DNA of 64,000 nucleotides, from assembly GCA_965216205.1 (NCBI GenBank), contig OZ244139.1, positions 3,720,001 through 3,784,000 on the forward strand. Direction: 5' to 3'. The notes under the pieces were generated by a model that was given only the letters and a program-made list of their open reading frames with translations, was not told the origin of the DNA and did not search any database. This document shows, one piece after another, positions 45,751-54,522 of this stretch. This DNA comes from CADEDH01 sp965216205 (lineage in GTDB: Bacteria; Actinomycetota; Acidimicrobiia; Acidimicrobiales; SZUA-35). Made by a program: the position numbers and the translations under genes. The stretch's first letter is position 1; every line of letters begins with the position of its first letter.

Positions 45751-46499
45751 GGGCGTCGCTGCTCGTTGCGCTGGCGGCGGTCGGTTGCTCGGCTGGTACC
45801 GGACCAGCAGCCGACCCGGTCCCCACGTCGGAGCCGGCGGGACGGGGAACCGTCGCCCAGATCATCGTCGAGCGATGCGACGGCGTCGACACCGAGCTGA
45901 CCGCGGTGGGCGCGACCGTCGACCGGAACCGGCTGGCCACGGTGGCCCACGCCTTCGTCGACGCCGCATCGCTCACCGTTCTCGACGCCAGCGGGTCGCC
46001 GGTGCCGGCAGCGCTCCTCTACCTCGACCAGGAGCGCGACATCGCCATCGTCGAGGTCGCCGACGACACGGGCGAGTGGTTCTCGCTCGGACCGACCAGG
46101 AAGGGAGAGGCGGTCACGGTGCTCGCCCCTACCGGCGACGGCGACGATCCGCCCGATGACGACCGCGATGACGACGACGATGACGGCGAGGGTTCGACCG
46201 GCGAGGGCGACGGCGACGGTTCGATCGGCGACGGTGACGGGGTCACGGCGATCCCGGCTTCCGTCGTGCGGATCGTCGACATCTCCGTCGACGGCGTCGG
46301 CCTCCGGGCGGGCCTGGAGCTCGACGTCGCGCTGGATCCCGGCCGATCGGGGGCGCCGGTGATCGACAGCGACGGGGTGATGGTGGGGATGGCGTTCGCC
46401 GCCGACCGCAGCGCGGCCACGAGCTGGGCGGTCGCGGCAAACGAGATCGAGGCCGCCCTCACCGAGACGACGGGCGACCCGATCCAGCTCGGTTGTTAG
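45747..46499 (+). CDS. Secreted trypsin-like serine protease with acidic insert
   Basis: 250 aa. Signal sequence with a likely lipid-modified Cys (LAAVGC). The protease core has a catalytic triad: His68 (TVAHAF), Asp98 (RDIAIVEV) and Ser201 (GRSGAPVID). Between about 130 and 165 an acidic insert (DDPPDDDRDDDDDDGEG and following) interrupts the fold. GTG 45747 overlaps the SDR stop codon by 4 nt, so it is likely co-translated with the SDR, an odd pairing of cytoplasmic and secreted enzymes. Confidence 0.78.
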   Translation: MRASLLVALAAVGCSAGTGPAADPVPTSEPAGRGTVAQIIVERCDGVDTELTAVGATVDRNRLATVAHAFVDAASLTVLDASGSPVPAALLYLDQERDIAIVEVADDTGEWFSLGPTRKGEAVTVLAPTGDGDDPPDDDRDDDDDDGEGSTGEGDGDGSIGDGDGVTAIPASVVRIVDISVDGVGLRAGLELDVALDPGRSGAPVIDSDGVMVGMAFAADRSAATSWAVAANEIEAALTETTGDPIQLGC

Positions 46500-46526
46500 T
46501 CGAGGTCGGCTGGACCCAGCCCCGGC

Positions 46527-47729
46527 CTAGCCCAGCTCGCTGCCGACGATCGACACGAAGCTCACGCACTCGCCGGGAGCGCCGCCGAGGTTGTGGGTCA
46601 TGCCGAGCTTCTTGCCGCCCTCGGTGACCGACTTGATCTGCCGATCTTCGGGGGCTTCCTGGCGGAGCTGGAGCCAGCACTCGAACAGCATCCGGAGGCC
46701 CGACGCACCGATCGGATGACCGAAGCTCTTCAGCCCACCGTCGGGGTTGACGGGCAGCTCGCCGTCGAGGTCGAACGTGCCGGCCAGCACCTCCTTCCAC
46801 CCGAGCCCACGGTCGGCGAAGCCGAGGTCCTCCATGAGGACGAGCTCGGTCGGGGTGAAGCAGTCGTGCACCTCCGCCATCGCGATCTCGGCCCGGGGGT
46901 CGGTCACGCCGGCCTGGGCGTAGGCGTCGGCCGCGCAGGCCGCCACCTCGTGGAAGGTGGTGTAGTCGTAATCGGGATCGATCGGGCCAGCCGCCGGGCC
47001 CGCGGTGAAGGCGAGCGCTTTCACGTAGAGCGGGTTGTCGGTGTACTTGTGGGCGTCCTCGGCCCGGACGATGATCGCCGCAGCCGACCCGTCGGACACG
47101 CCCGAGCAGTCGAAGATGCCGAGCTGGCCGGCGATCAGCGGGGCGTTGCAGATCGTGTCCTTGCCGACCTCCTTGCGGAACTGGGCCCGGGGGTTGCGGG
47201 CGCCGTTGAAGTGGTTCTTCCAGGCGATCCTGGTGAGGACGTCCTTCATCTCGGCCTCGTCGACGCCGTACTTCTCGGCGTAGGCGGGGGCGAGGAGCGA
47301 GAACATCGCCGGGGCGGTCAGCTCGGGGCGGGTGCCGTCATCGGGGATGGTGGCGCCGGTGAGACCCGACATGCCGTTGTCCTTCAGCTTCTCCACACCG
47401 ACCGCGGCGACCATGTCGTAGGCGCCGGAGGCGACCGCGTAGCACGCGTTGCGGAACGCCTCGGACCCGGTGGCGCACATGTTCTCCACCCGGGTGACCG
47501 GCTTGTAGTCGATCTTGAGGGCCCGGCTCAGCGTCAGGCCGCTGACGCCCGACCCGAGGGTCCCGAACCAGTAGGCGTCGATGTCGTCCTGGTCGATCCC
47601 CGCCGAGGCGTAGGCCTCCTGGGTCGCTTCGACCAGCATGTCCTCGACGGACTTGTCCCAGTGCTCGCCGAACGGGGTGCAGCCCATTCCGACGATGGCC
47701 ACCTGATCCTTGATGCCTCGTGACGCCAT
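46527..47729 (-). CDS. Thiolase (acetyl-CoA acetyltransferase / SCP2-type)
   Basis: 400 aa thiolase. Nucleophile Cys85 (ENMCATGSEA), later active-site blocks EVHDCFTP and GHPIGASGLRM. The sequence style matches the SCP-x/lipid-transfer thiolases used for sterol side chains and long acyl-CoAs. AGGAAG precedes the ATG. The thiolase-like partner gene lies 83 nt upstream on the same strand. Confidence 0.92.
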   Translation of the reverse strand: MASRGIKDQVAIVGMGCTPFGEHWDKSVEDMLVEATQEAYASAGIDQDDIDAYWFGTLGSGVSGLTLSRALKIDYKPVTRVENMCATGSEAFRNACYAVASGAYDMVAAVGVEKLKDNGMSGLTGATIPDDGTRPELTAPAMFSLLAPAYAEKYGVDEAEMKDVLTRIAWKNHFNGARNPRAQFRKEVGKDTICNAPLIAGQLGIFDCSGVSDGSAAAIIVRAEDAHKYTDNPLYVKALAFTAGPAAGPIDPDYDYTTFHEVAACAADAYAQAGVTDPRAEIAMAEVHDCFTPTELVLMEDLGFADRGLGWKEVLAGTFDLDGELPVNPDGGLKSFGHPIGASGLRMLFECWLQLRQEAPEDRQIKSVTEGGKKLGMTHNLGGAPGECVSFVSIVGSELG

Positions 47730-47812
47730 GATGAGTACTTCCTAACGGTTCTTCTGCGGTGTAGAGCGGTTCTTCAAGTCTATGGCTGGGCGGGGGTCGC
47801 GAGCCAAGCTCC

Positions 47813-49225
47813 CTATGAGTGGGCCGGCCGGGCCTTCCAGAAGTAGTTGTGAACGCCGTTGGCGGTCAGGAGGCGCCGGAAGGTCATCGAGACCCGGTCG
47901 CCGATCTTCACGTCGTCGGGGTCGGCGTCGGTGAGCTGGCACTGGAACCGACCGCCGCCGTCGAAGTCGATGACCACGGCGATCACGGGCGGTGACAGCG
48001 AGTAGGCGAGGCGGTCGATCGTGAAGGTGACCACGGTGGCCCCCACATCGGCCATGGGGATGGGCTCCATGTCGTCGACGGCACCACCCTTCACCGACAC
48101 CCGTTGCGGCGGCAGGTGGACGGCGCCGGTCGATCGATCCTTGGAGCCGATGAACGCGTACTTCCAGTCCTCGGACCGGAACGACGGGGGTGCGGCCGGT
48201 GGCTCGGGATCGGGTCGGCGCGGGGGCTCCCGGTCGAGGAAGCCACGCCAGGTGAGGAACGTGTTGTAGGCGAGCGAGTCGTTGCCGGCCTCGACCTGCT
48301 CGGCCACCTTCCGGTCCGGCGTGTAGTCGGCGATGGCGTCGGTGGTGCGGAAGAAGCCGACGTCGCAGCCGTCGACCAGGTGGATCACCATGATCAGTTG
48401 GCCCGGCTCGGCCTCGTCGAGCACCGATGCGAGCACGAGACCGGCATGGGGGGAGCCGGTGTTGCCGACGGTGGCGGTGAGGTCGTCGACCACCTTCGCC
48501 CCGTCGACCCCGGCGGCTCTGGCCGCGCCCCGCACCGCCCGGGCGTGGAGGCCGGTGACGATCACGGCGTCGACGTCGGACGGCTCGAGCTGGGCCTCCT
48601 TGAACGCGGCCGTGGTCGCCTCGGTGACCAGCGGCAGGTAGGCGTGCTCGCCGAACCGCTCCTCCCAGACCCGCGAGTAGTTCCACTCCGGTTGCCGCCA
48701 CCGATCGAGGAACTCGGCGGTCGACGAGGCGCCACCGACCCACTCGGCGATCACCGGTGCGTCCTCGTCGGAGCCGATCAGCCAGGCGACCGCGGCATCA
48801 CCGGTGTTGGCTTCATCGGATGAGCCGGGCCGGCCTGATCGGACATCGCTGGCGAGGACCAGATTCGGCCGGCTCCCGCCGAGCGCGGAGCGGAGGGCGG
48901 CGTTGACCGACCTCGGCGATCCCGCGACGTCGCCGGCGAAGACGTGCGACGGCAGGTCGAGGGCGGCGTGGATGACGTTGGCGTTCGTCTTGTCGAGGTA
49001 GGGCGGGGTGGTGGTGGCGAAGTAGACGCTGGCCGGCGTGACCGAGTCGCCGACGACCCGCATCACCGACCGGGCAGCTTCGACGGCCATCGACGTTGCG
49101 TCCTCGTCGTAGGACGCGACCGAGCGGGTTCCCCGCCCGCCTCCCGTCCCGAGCGCCTCGGTGATCGCGCTCTTCTGAAGCCGGTAGTAGGGCAGGTAGG
49201 ACCCGTAGGCGATGATGCCGCGCAA
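47813..49225 (-). CDS. HMG-CoA-synthase-like thiolase-fold protein fused to an OB-fold (DUF35-type) domain
   Basis: 470 aa. The N-terminal about 300 residues are an HMG-CoA-synthase/thiolase fold, and the C-terminal about 140 residues a DUF35-type OB fold (DDVKIGDRVSMTFRRL). The usual nucleophilic Cys is missing: the site reads FAGDVAGSPRSVNAAL. The zinc-ribbon cysteines of DUF35 are also absent. Such proteins pair with a real thiolase in sterol catabolism and may be a non-catalytic partner of the 46527 gene. TTG start, chosen because GAGAGGGG lies 6 nt upstream (49232-49239). Confidence 0.75.
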   Translation of the reverse strand: MRGIIAYGSYLPYYRLQKSAITEALGTGGGRGTRSVASYDEDATSMAVEAARSVMRVVGDSVTPASVYFATTTPPYLDKTNANVIHAALDLPSHVFAGDVAGSPRSVNAALRSALGGSRPNLVLASDVRSGRPGSSDEANTGDAAVAWLIGSDEDAPVIAEWVGGASSTAEFLDRWRQPEWNYSRVWEERFGEHAYLPLVTEATTAAFKEAQLEPSDVDAVIVTGLHARAVRGAARAAGVDGAKVVDDLTATVGNTGSPHAGLVLASVLDEAEPGQLIMVIHLVDGCDVGFFRTTDAIADYTPDRKVAEQVEAGNDSLAYNTFLTWRGFLDREPPRRPDPEPPAAPPSFRSEDWKYAFIGSKDRSTGAVHLPPQRVSVKGGAVDDMEPIPMADVGATVVTFTIDRLAYSLSPPVIAVVIDFDGGGRFQCQLTDADPDDVKIGDRVSMTFRRLLTANGVHNYFWKARPAHS

Positions 49226-49536
49226 GGCGAACCCCTCTCTCGCTGTTCACTCGCAGTTCGATGACGGGGTCAGCTTAGGTGACCGGCCGCCCGAGGGCGG
49301 CTTCGAGTTTCGCCTTCGGCCAAACATCGCCCGGCCGCCCGAGGGCGGCTTCGAGTTTCGCCTTCGGCCAAACATCGCCCGGCCGCCCGAGGGCGGCTTC
49401 GAGTTTCGCCTTCGGCCAAACATCGCCCGGCCGCCCGAGGGCGGCTTCGAGTTTCGCCTTCGGCCAAACATCGCCCGGCCGCCCGAGGGCGGCTTCGAGT
49501 TCTGGCCGCGCCTGGTGACGTGTGCGGGGACCCGCG
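49226..49536. other. 311-nt intergenic region between divergent genes
   Basis: Apart from the ribosome binding site of the minus-strand gene, it holds the 48-bp tandem repeat array (49283-49502). No gene is seen, although the repeats leave open reading frames on both strands. Confidence 0.7.
49283..49502. repeat. 48-bp tandem hairpin repeat array (4 full copies + partial)
   Basis: Identical 48-bp units start at 49283, 49331, 49379, 49427 and 49475, the last cut off after about 28 nt. Each carries GCCGCCCGAGGGCGGC, a 7-bp GC-only hairpin, and a smaller GCC-TTC-GGC hairpin. Exact identity points to recent amplification. The period is a multiple of three, which leaves long false open frames on both strands. 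Confidence 0.92.
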
Positions 49537-49911
49537 ATGATGGTCCACATGAGCAACGACGATCGCCCGGCCACCTGGGTCGGTCACGTGCAGGTGAACG
49601 CCGTCGACATCGCCGCCTCGGCCGACTTCTACATCTCGCTCGGGATGCGCGAGGTCGCCCGCCACGAGCAGGTGGCGGTGCTCGAGCTTCGGGGCGGCAC
49701 ACACCTCGTCGTCGCGGAAGGGCCGCCCGCCGAGTGGGCGCCATTCGATCTCATGGTCGACGACCTCGAAATCGTCCACGCCGACTGGGCCGCCCGCGGC
49801 TACGAACCGACCGAGATCGAGCGCGGCCGCATCCACGACCGGTTCGTCGTGCGCGACCCGGCCGGCACCGCGGTGACCATCAACAGCTCCCACGTCATCG
49901 GCACCGTCTGA
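49537..49911 (+). CDS. Glyoxalase/bleomycin-resistance (VOC) family protein
   Basis: 124 aa VOC fold: GHVQVNAVDIAASADFYISLGM at the start and a C-terminal FVVRDPAGTAVTINSS. VOC proteins are metal enzymes or antibiotic-binding proteins; the substrate is unknown. ATG 49537 has GGGGA 6 nt upstream. Confidence 0.82.
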   Translation: MMVHMSNDDRPATWVGHVQVNAVDIAASADFYISLGMREVARHEQVAVLELRGGTHLVVAEGPPAEWAPFDLMVDDLEIVHADWAARGYEPTEIERGRIHDRFVVRDPAGTAVTINSSHVIGTV

Positions 49912-50022
49912 GAGCAATTCGTGGTGTGGGTCCCGGCAGGGCCACGCCGGAGAGGAGCCCGGCTCAGGAAGCGTCCGAAGCGGACTGCGCGCGACCGGAA
50001 GCCGAGGCTGTCTGGCGCGAGC

Positions 50023-50376
50023 ATGGTCGCTGTGGCCTTCGATCCAGTCCTTGCCGAGCGCGTCCGCGAGGCACTCGCACCAACGCCAGTTCGGGAAGTC
50101 AAGATGTTCGGCGGCTTGTCGTTCCTCGTCGACGAGAAGATGGTGGTCAGCGTGCGAGGAGATGGTGGTCTCCTCGTCCGTTGCGATCCGGACTCGGTTG
50201 CTCAGCTCGTCGACCTGAGCGGGGCGAGCCGCGCCGAGATGCGGGGCAAACCGATGAAGGAGGGGTGGCTCCACGTCGAGGCCGACGTGCTCGACGACGA
50301 AGCCCTGGCGTTCTGGCTCGACGCGGCGCTCACCTACAACAGGCTTCTCGACGAGCAACGAGAGCGAGAGCGGTGA
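50023..50376 (+). CDS. TfoX N-terminal domain protein
   Basis: 117 aa, matching the TfoX-N domain (VREVKMFGGLSFLVDEKMV, GWLHVEAD). TfoX-N proteins are small regulators of unclear role in actinobacteria; in Haemophilus full TfoX controls competence, but the C-terminal domain is missing here. ATG 50023 lacks a strong RBS. Confidence 0.8.
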   Translation: MVAVAFDPVLAERVREALAPTPVREVKMFGGLSFLVDEKMVVSVRGDGGLLVRCDPDSVAQLVDLSGASRAEMRGKPMKEGWLHVEADVLDDEALAFWLDAALTYNRLLDEQRERER

Positions 50377-50425
50377 GATCGAACGCAGTTCACTCCTGTC
50401 TGCGAACCTTTTCAACCCCACCGGT

Positions 50426-50453
50426 TTGACTGCCTGACTAGGTTTGCTAGGCT
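50426..50453 (+). promoter_or_regulatory. Promoter TTGACT - 16 nt - TAGGCT, leaderless start
   Basis: -35 TTGACT (50426-50431) and -10 TAGGCT (50448-50453) are well spaced. ATG at 50460 begins 6 nt after the -10 box, where transcription should start. Confidence 0.6.
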
Positions 50454-50459
50454 TACTAC

Positions 50460-51674
50460 ATGGTGGACGGAGAGGAAGGCGGCGACAACGGGCTCGATGA
50501 CCTCGCGGCGTCCGTGGACGACGTGGTGACTGCCGCCGTGGTGACGATGCGGCCGGTGGAGCTCGCAGAGCGAGCGGCCGAGCTGTTGCGTCACGCCGAC
50601 CGACTCCAGGCCGCTGCCGCGCAGGCGATATCGGTGGCCAGCCGGGCGGGCGACGGTCCCGCCGCCTTCCGCCAGGGCGGCTGCCAGGACGCGTCACAGA
50701 TGGTCGCCATCCGACGTCACACGGCCAAGCGCAGCGTGGTCGCCCTGGCTCGGCGCGGCTCGTGGGTCACCGACTTCCCGGTCTTCGCCGATGCGTGGAC
50801 CGACGGTTGGCTCAGCGGCCTCCACCTGCACGAACTGCGGGGGCTCGACAATCCGAGGACCCACCGGCAGCTGATCGACGCGCAGGAGTACCTCGTCGAG
50901 GCGGCCCAGAACTGCGACTGGCCGGAGTTTCGCCAGGTGTGCGCGTACTGGCTGCTCAACGCCGATCCCGACGGGGCCGCCCCGTCCGAACAGGTGGCGA
51001 AGAACCGGGTCAACGTTCGGACGCGACCCGATGGCTCCGTGACCGGCTACTTCCGGCTCGACCCGCTCAGCGGGCAGGTCTTCACCACCGCACTCGACTG
51101 CGAGACCCAGCGGCTGTTCCGGGCCGAACAGAACGAAGATGCCGGTCTGCGGACCAGCTCCCAACGGAAGACCGACGCACTCGTCAACCTCGTCATCCGG
51201 GGCCACCACAACGCCGGTGCCGAGACGGTCGTCCCGCTGGTGAACGTGGTGATGTCGAAAGAGGTGGCGGAGAACGCGATCGCCCGGCTGCTCGACCCGA
51301 CGGTGCCGGCGACGGAACTGGACGGCCGCGACCCCGACCGACGGTGCGAGTTCGCCGACGGGACGCCGGTCGATCCGAGAATCGCCCTCGCGGCCTTCGC
51401 CGTCGCCCGGTTCCGCCGAATCGTCTTCGACGCCAAGAACAAGATCGTCGATGCCTCGGTGCTGTCCCGGTCGTTTCCACCGTGGATGAAGCACCTGCTG
51501 TTGATCCAGGCGAGAGGACGATGCCGGGCGCCGAGTTGCGACGCACCCTTCGCCTGGCTCCAGGCCGATCATCGCAAGCCGCACTCGCGGGGCGGCGCCA
51601 CCAACCTGACCAACGGGCAGATGCTGTGCGAAGGCCACAACAAGTGGAAGCGCGACCACCCGGACGCGGCGTGA
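50460..51674 (+). CDS. DUF222 / HNH endonuclease family protein (13E12-type)
   Basis: 404 aa. A DUF222 N-terminal region (about 1-330) precedes an HNH domain: CRAPSCDAPFAWLQADHRKPHSRGGATNLTNGQMLCEGHNKWK, with the Cys pair, His-Asn-His core and zinc ligands. This protein family is common and multicopy in actinobacteria and linked to repeat elements; its biological role is unclear. It has its own leaderless promoter. Confidence 0.88.
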   Translation: MVDGEEGGDNGLDDLAASVDDVVTAAVVTMRPVELAERAAELLRHADRLQAAAAQAISVASRAGDGPAAFRQGGCQDASQMVAIRRHTAKRSVVALARRGSWVTDFPVFADAWTDGWLSGLHLHELRGLDNPRTHRQLIDAQEYLVEAAQNCDWPEFRQVCAYWLLNADPDGAAPSEQVAKNRVNVRTRPDGSVTGYFRLDPLSGQVFTTALDCETQRLFRAEQNEDAGLRTSSQRKTDALVNLVIRGHHNAGAETVVPLVNVVMSKEVAENAIARLLDPTVPATELDGRDPDRRCEFADGTPVDPRIALAAFAVARFRRIVFDAKNKIVDASVLSRSFPPWMKHLLLIQARGRCRAPSCDAPFAWLQADHRKPHSRGGATNLTNGQMLCEGHNKWKRDHPDAA

Positions 51675-51685
51675 CGTCGTCGGCC

Positions 51686-51691
51686 TACATT
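51686..51691 (+). promoter_or_regulatory. Putative -10 box (TACATT), leaderless start
   Basis: TACATT lies 6 nt upstream of ATG 51698 and supports it over the GTG at 51671 that overlaps the HNH stop codon. Confidence 0.5.
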
Positions 51692-51697
51692 CGAGCG

Positions 51698-52126
51698 ATG
51701 ACCGAGACGATCGACACGGCTGCCCTCGAGGCGTTCCTGGCCGAACCCCGCAATGCCATCGTGGCTGGAATCCGCCGCGACGGACGCCCACACCTGACGC
51801 CGAACTGGTTCCTCTGGGACGGCGAGCGGTTCTTCATCTCGACCACGAAGGACCGCGTCAAGTACCGGGTGTTCAGCAACGATCCTCGCACCCAGCTCGC
51901 GATCGACGACGTCTTCGGGTTCCGCTACGTGATCGTCGAAGGGACGGTGGAGGTGTCGGATGACCTCGACAACGGCATCGAGTACTTCCGGGCGCTACGC
52001 CACAAGCACGGACGCCACGAGCAGACCGACGACGAACTGCGAGCCGAGATGGTGCGCGACAGCCGGGTCCTGCTGGTCATCACACCGGACGGGCCGCCGG
52101 AGACGTGGTCGAGCCGGGGGTTCTAG
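51698..52126 (+). CDS. PPOX-class F420/flavin-dependent oxidoreductase
   Basis: 142 aa pyridoxamine-5'-phosphate-oxidase-like split-barrel protein: NAIVAGIRRDGRPHLTPNWFLWDGERFFIST and FRYVIVEGTVEVSDD. The actinobacterial subgroup commonly binds F420; the cofactor is inferred from family style only. Start ATG 51698. Confidence 0.85.
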   Translation: MTETIDTAALEAFLAEPRNAIVAGIRRDGRPHLTPNWFLWDGERFFISTTKDRVKYRVFSNDPRTQLAIDDVFGFRYVIVEGTVEVSDDLDNGIEYFRALRHKHGRHEQTDDELRAEMVRDSRVLLVITPDGPPETWSSRGF

Positions 52127-52139
52127 AGCGCCGCTCCTC

Positions 52140-52823
52140 TCAGGAGTAGAACGGGTTCTCGCCAGCCGAGTGGTCGGTGGCGTCGACAACGTCGGTGATC
52201 TCCGGGAGCGAGTCCATCAGCATCGTCTTGATGCCATCCCGCAGGGTCATGGCGCTGGCGGCGCAGCCCTGACAACCACCGCCCATCGTGACGTACACCA
52301 CGGTGTCGTCGACGCCGACGAGTTGGGCGAAGCCGCCGTGGGAGGCGAGCGCAGGGTTGACCGCCTGATCGAGCACTGCGGTGACCTTGTCGGGCAACTC
52401 ACCGGTGAGATCGAGATCGAGCCCGGCCAGCGGGTCCGGCGTGTTCGGGTTCTTGATGACCAGGCCCCCGGCGGCCCCGTTCGAGGGCACGTCGAGCACG
52501 GCGCCGGTCATCTGCTCCACCGAACCGGCCGGCACGATGACACTCAGCTCGCCGTGTTCGCCCTGGGTGTAGACGACATCGTCGTCGGCAGCCTCGGCGA
52601 TGGCGACCAGATCGAGGGCGTACACGAAGTCGGTCATGTTCGACCCGGTGATCGCAACCCGGAGCGCCGTTCCGCCAGGGTCGTCCTCGCCCGCCCGAAC
52701 CTCGAGCACCGTCGCCAACGCCGTCTCGGAGACGGTCAGCGGGGCCGCCGGGTCGCCGGCAGCCGGGGCGGGCGCTGGCACCGCGTCCTGGCTCTGCTCG
52801 GTGGTGGTATCGGCTGTGGTCAT
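52140..52823 (-). CDS. NifU/NfuA-like Fe-S cluster protein
   Basis: 227 aa. The N-terminal about 120 residues resemble an A-type (IscA-like) domain. The C-terminal NifU domain has CQGC at about 184-187 in MGGGCQGCAASAMTL, a cluster scaffold site. It delivers Fe-S clusters to enzymes such as MoaA. ATG with GGGAG 6 nt upstream. Confidence 0.87.
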   Translation of the reverse strand: MTTADTTTEQSQDAVPAPAPAAGDPAAPLTVSETALATVLEVRAGEDDPGGTALRVAITGSNMTDFVYALDLVAIAEAADDDVVYTQGEHGELSVIVPAGSVEQMTGAVLDVPSNGAAGGLVIKNPNTPDPLAGLDLDLTGELPDKVTAVLDQAVNPALASHGGFAQLVGVDDTVVYVTMGGGCQGCAASAMTLRDGIKTMLMDSLPEITDVVDATDHSAGENPFYS

Positions 52824-52971
52824 GGGTGCTCCCGCTGGCAGGACCGTAGGTTCACCGTCCAGGCTACCGCCCCCGGGCGGCGAGGCCCGTACTCGGGCGC
52901 TGCGGCGTCGGGCACACACCGCCCGGTCGACGAGCGTCGTGAACCGTGGCCGACCAGGCGAAACTGGGCAG

Positions 52972-54522
52972 GTGACGCTCCCGGCGACCGCGGCTGACCC
53001 GACCGGCCCCGCCTCCTCGGCAGCGCTCCGAACGGGGCGCCTGTGGACGGGGCGACTGTGGACGGTTGCGCTGGTTGGCTGCGTTGCGATCCGGGTGCTT
53101 GCGGCTGCGGTGCTCGTGGCGGGACCGTGGACCGACTCGGCCACGGAGCTGGCCGGATGGGACGTCGCCCGCTTCCAGGAGATCGCCGACTCTCCCGGCC
53201 GTCACTGGGTCGACCACGAGGTGGAGTATCCGCCTGGCAGCGTGGTCGCGATCGAGGCCCTCGCCGGGGACGGGGTGGTGCAGACCCACCGGACCCTGGC
53301 TGCGCTGATGTTGGCCGTGGATCTCGGGGCGGCCCTCGTGCTGGCACTCGCGGCCGGCCGCCGCGCTGCCGCCGTCTACCTCCTCGCCGGACTACCGCTG
53401 GTCCCGGCCGGTCTGGTCCGACTCGACGTGTTGTCGGTCGCACTCGCGGTGGTGGCGGCGATCGCGCTCGTCGGCCGGCCGCCACCCGCGAGCTCGCCCC
53501 GACCGAGGCGCCAGCCGGTCGCCTGGGCGGCATGGTTCGCCGTGTTCACAGCAGCGGCAGCGCTGGTGAAGGTCTGGCCAGGGTTGCTCGTGGCCGGCGC
53601 GTTCGCACTGGGGCGGCGGGCGGCGGCGCTCACAGCCGTGGCGGTGATGGCGGTCGCCGGGCTGGTCTGGCTGGCCTACGGCGGATCGAGCCTCGCCCCC
53701 GTCGACCAGGTGCTGTCGCTGCGAGGGGCCACCGGCTGGCACGTGGAGAGCCTCGGCGGCACCATCGCCGCGCTCACGTCCGACGCCGAGGCGGAGCGTC
53801 AGCTCGATGCGTTTCGCATCGGCGAGCTGAACCCGGCCATCGTCACCGCTGGTCGGGTCCTGACGATCGGTGTCGTCGCGGGGCTCGGCTGGCTGGCCCA
53901 CCGGCGCCGAGCGGACGAGGTGCTGGACGAGCTGGACGAGTTGGAGATGCTGTCGCTCGTGATGCTCGGAGCGACGGCGGCACTGCTGGTCACGGCCCCG
54001 CTGCTGTCGCCCCAGTTCCTGCTGTGGTTGACCCCCTGGGCCGCGATCATCGCCGCTGGAGGGCGGGGCTGGACGAGTCCTGCCGTGCTCCTCACCGGTG
54101 CCGCGACGGTGCTGACCGGTGCGGTGCTCGCCGCCTACGGTCCGCCGAACCTGGCGGGAACGCTGCCCGCTGCGTTGCTGCTCGCCCGCAACGTACTCCT
54201 GGTCGCGCTGGTGGCGGCCACCGCCCTCGAGCTCCGCACCGGCGGCCCGGCGTCAGGCGGAGCGGAACACCCGCTGGGGGACGGCGGCGCCGGCCCAGGC
54301 CCAGCTCGTGCGGAGCCGGAGATCGAGCAGGTGTCCGATGAACCGGCTGGCCTGACCGACCGTCGCCTTCGAGTCGCCGTTGACCCGACCGTCGAAGTGG
54401 AACGGCACCTCCCCGAGCGCCAGGTCGGGATGGGTGGCGAGCAGTTCGATGAGGATCTTGAAGCCGTCGGGGCTGAGCCGATCGAGGTCGACGGCGCCCA
54501 GCCGCACGGCGAAGAAACCTGA
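52972..54522 (+). CDS. GT-C-type membrane glycosyltransferase
   Basis: 516 aa as the open frame reads. About ten hydrophobic segments and an acidic loop early on (GWDVARFQEIA, HEVEYPPGSVV), as in GT87-type polyprenol-sugar-dependent mannosyltransferases. Odd: the last about 90 residues (from nt 54253) run antisense through the 3' end of the opposite glycosyltransferase. They have shadow-like composition and no membrane segments. The real end may be earlier, through a frameshift or read-through. GTG start with weak RBS. Confidence 0.68.
   Translation: MTLPATAADPTGPASSAALRTGRLWTGRLWTVALVGCVAIRVLAAAVLVAGPWTDSATELAGWDVARFQEIADSPGRHWVDHEVEYPPGSVVAIEALAGDGVVQTHRTLAALMLAVDLGAALVLALAAGRRAAAVYLLAGLPLVPAGLVRLDVLSVALAVVAAIALVGRPPPASSPRPRRQPVAWAAWFAVFTAAAALVKVWPGLLVAGAFALGRRAAALTAVAVMAVAGLVWLAYGGSSLAPVDQVLSLRGATGWHVESLGGTIAALTSDAEAERQLDAFRIGELNPAIVTAGRVLTIGVVAGLGWLAHRRRADEVLDELDELEMLSLVMLGATAALLVTAPLLSPQFLLWLTPWAAIIAAGGRGWTSPAVLLTGAATVLTGAVLAAYGPPNLAGTLPAALLLARNVLLVALVAATALELRTGGPASGGAEHPLGDGGAGPGPARAEPEIEQVSDEPAGLTDRRLRVAVDPTVEVERHLPERQVGMGGEQFDEDLEAVGAEPIEVDGAQPHGEET

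Noticed and set aside
49283..49502. Possible CRISPR array
   Set aside because: The units are directly tandem with no unique spacers and no cas genes are present.
49270..50697. Repeat-containing proteins read from the 48-bp array
   Set aside because: All phases of the repeat are open on both strands because the period is a multiple of three and stop codons are missing by composition. No start signals or domains support any of them.
50460..51674. HNH protein as part of a defence island
   Set aside because: Neighbours are housekeeping-type genes, and DUF222/HNH proteins are common and dispersed in actinobacteria.
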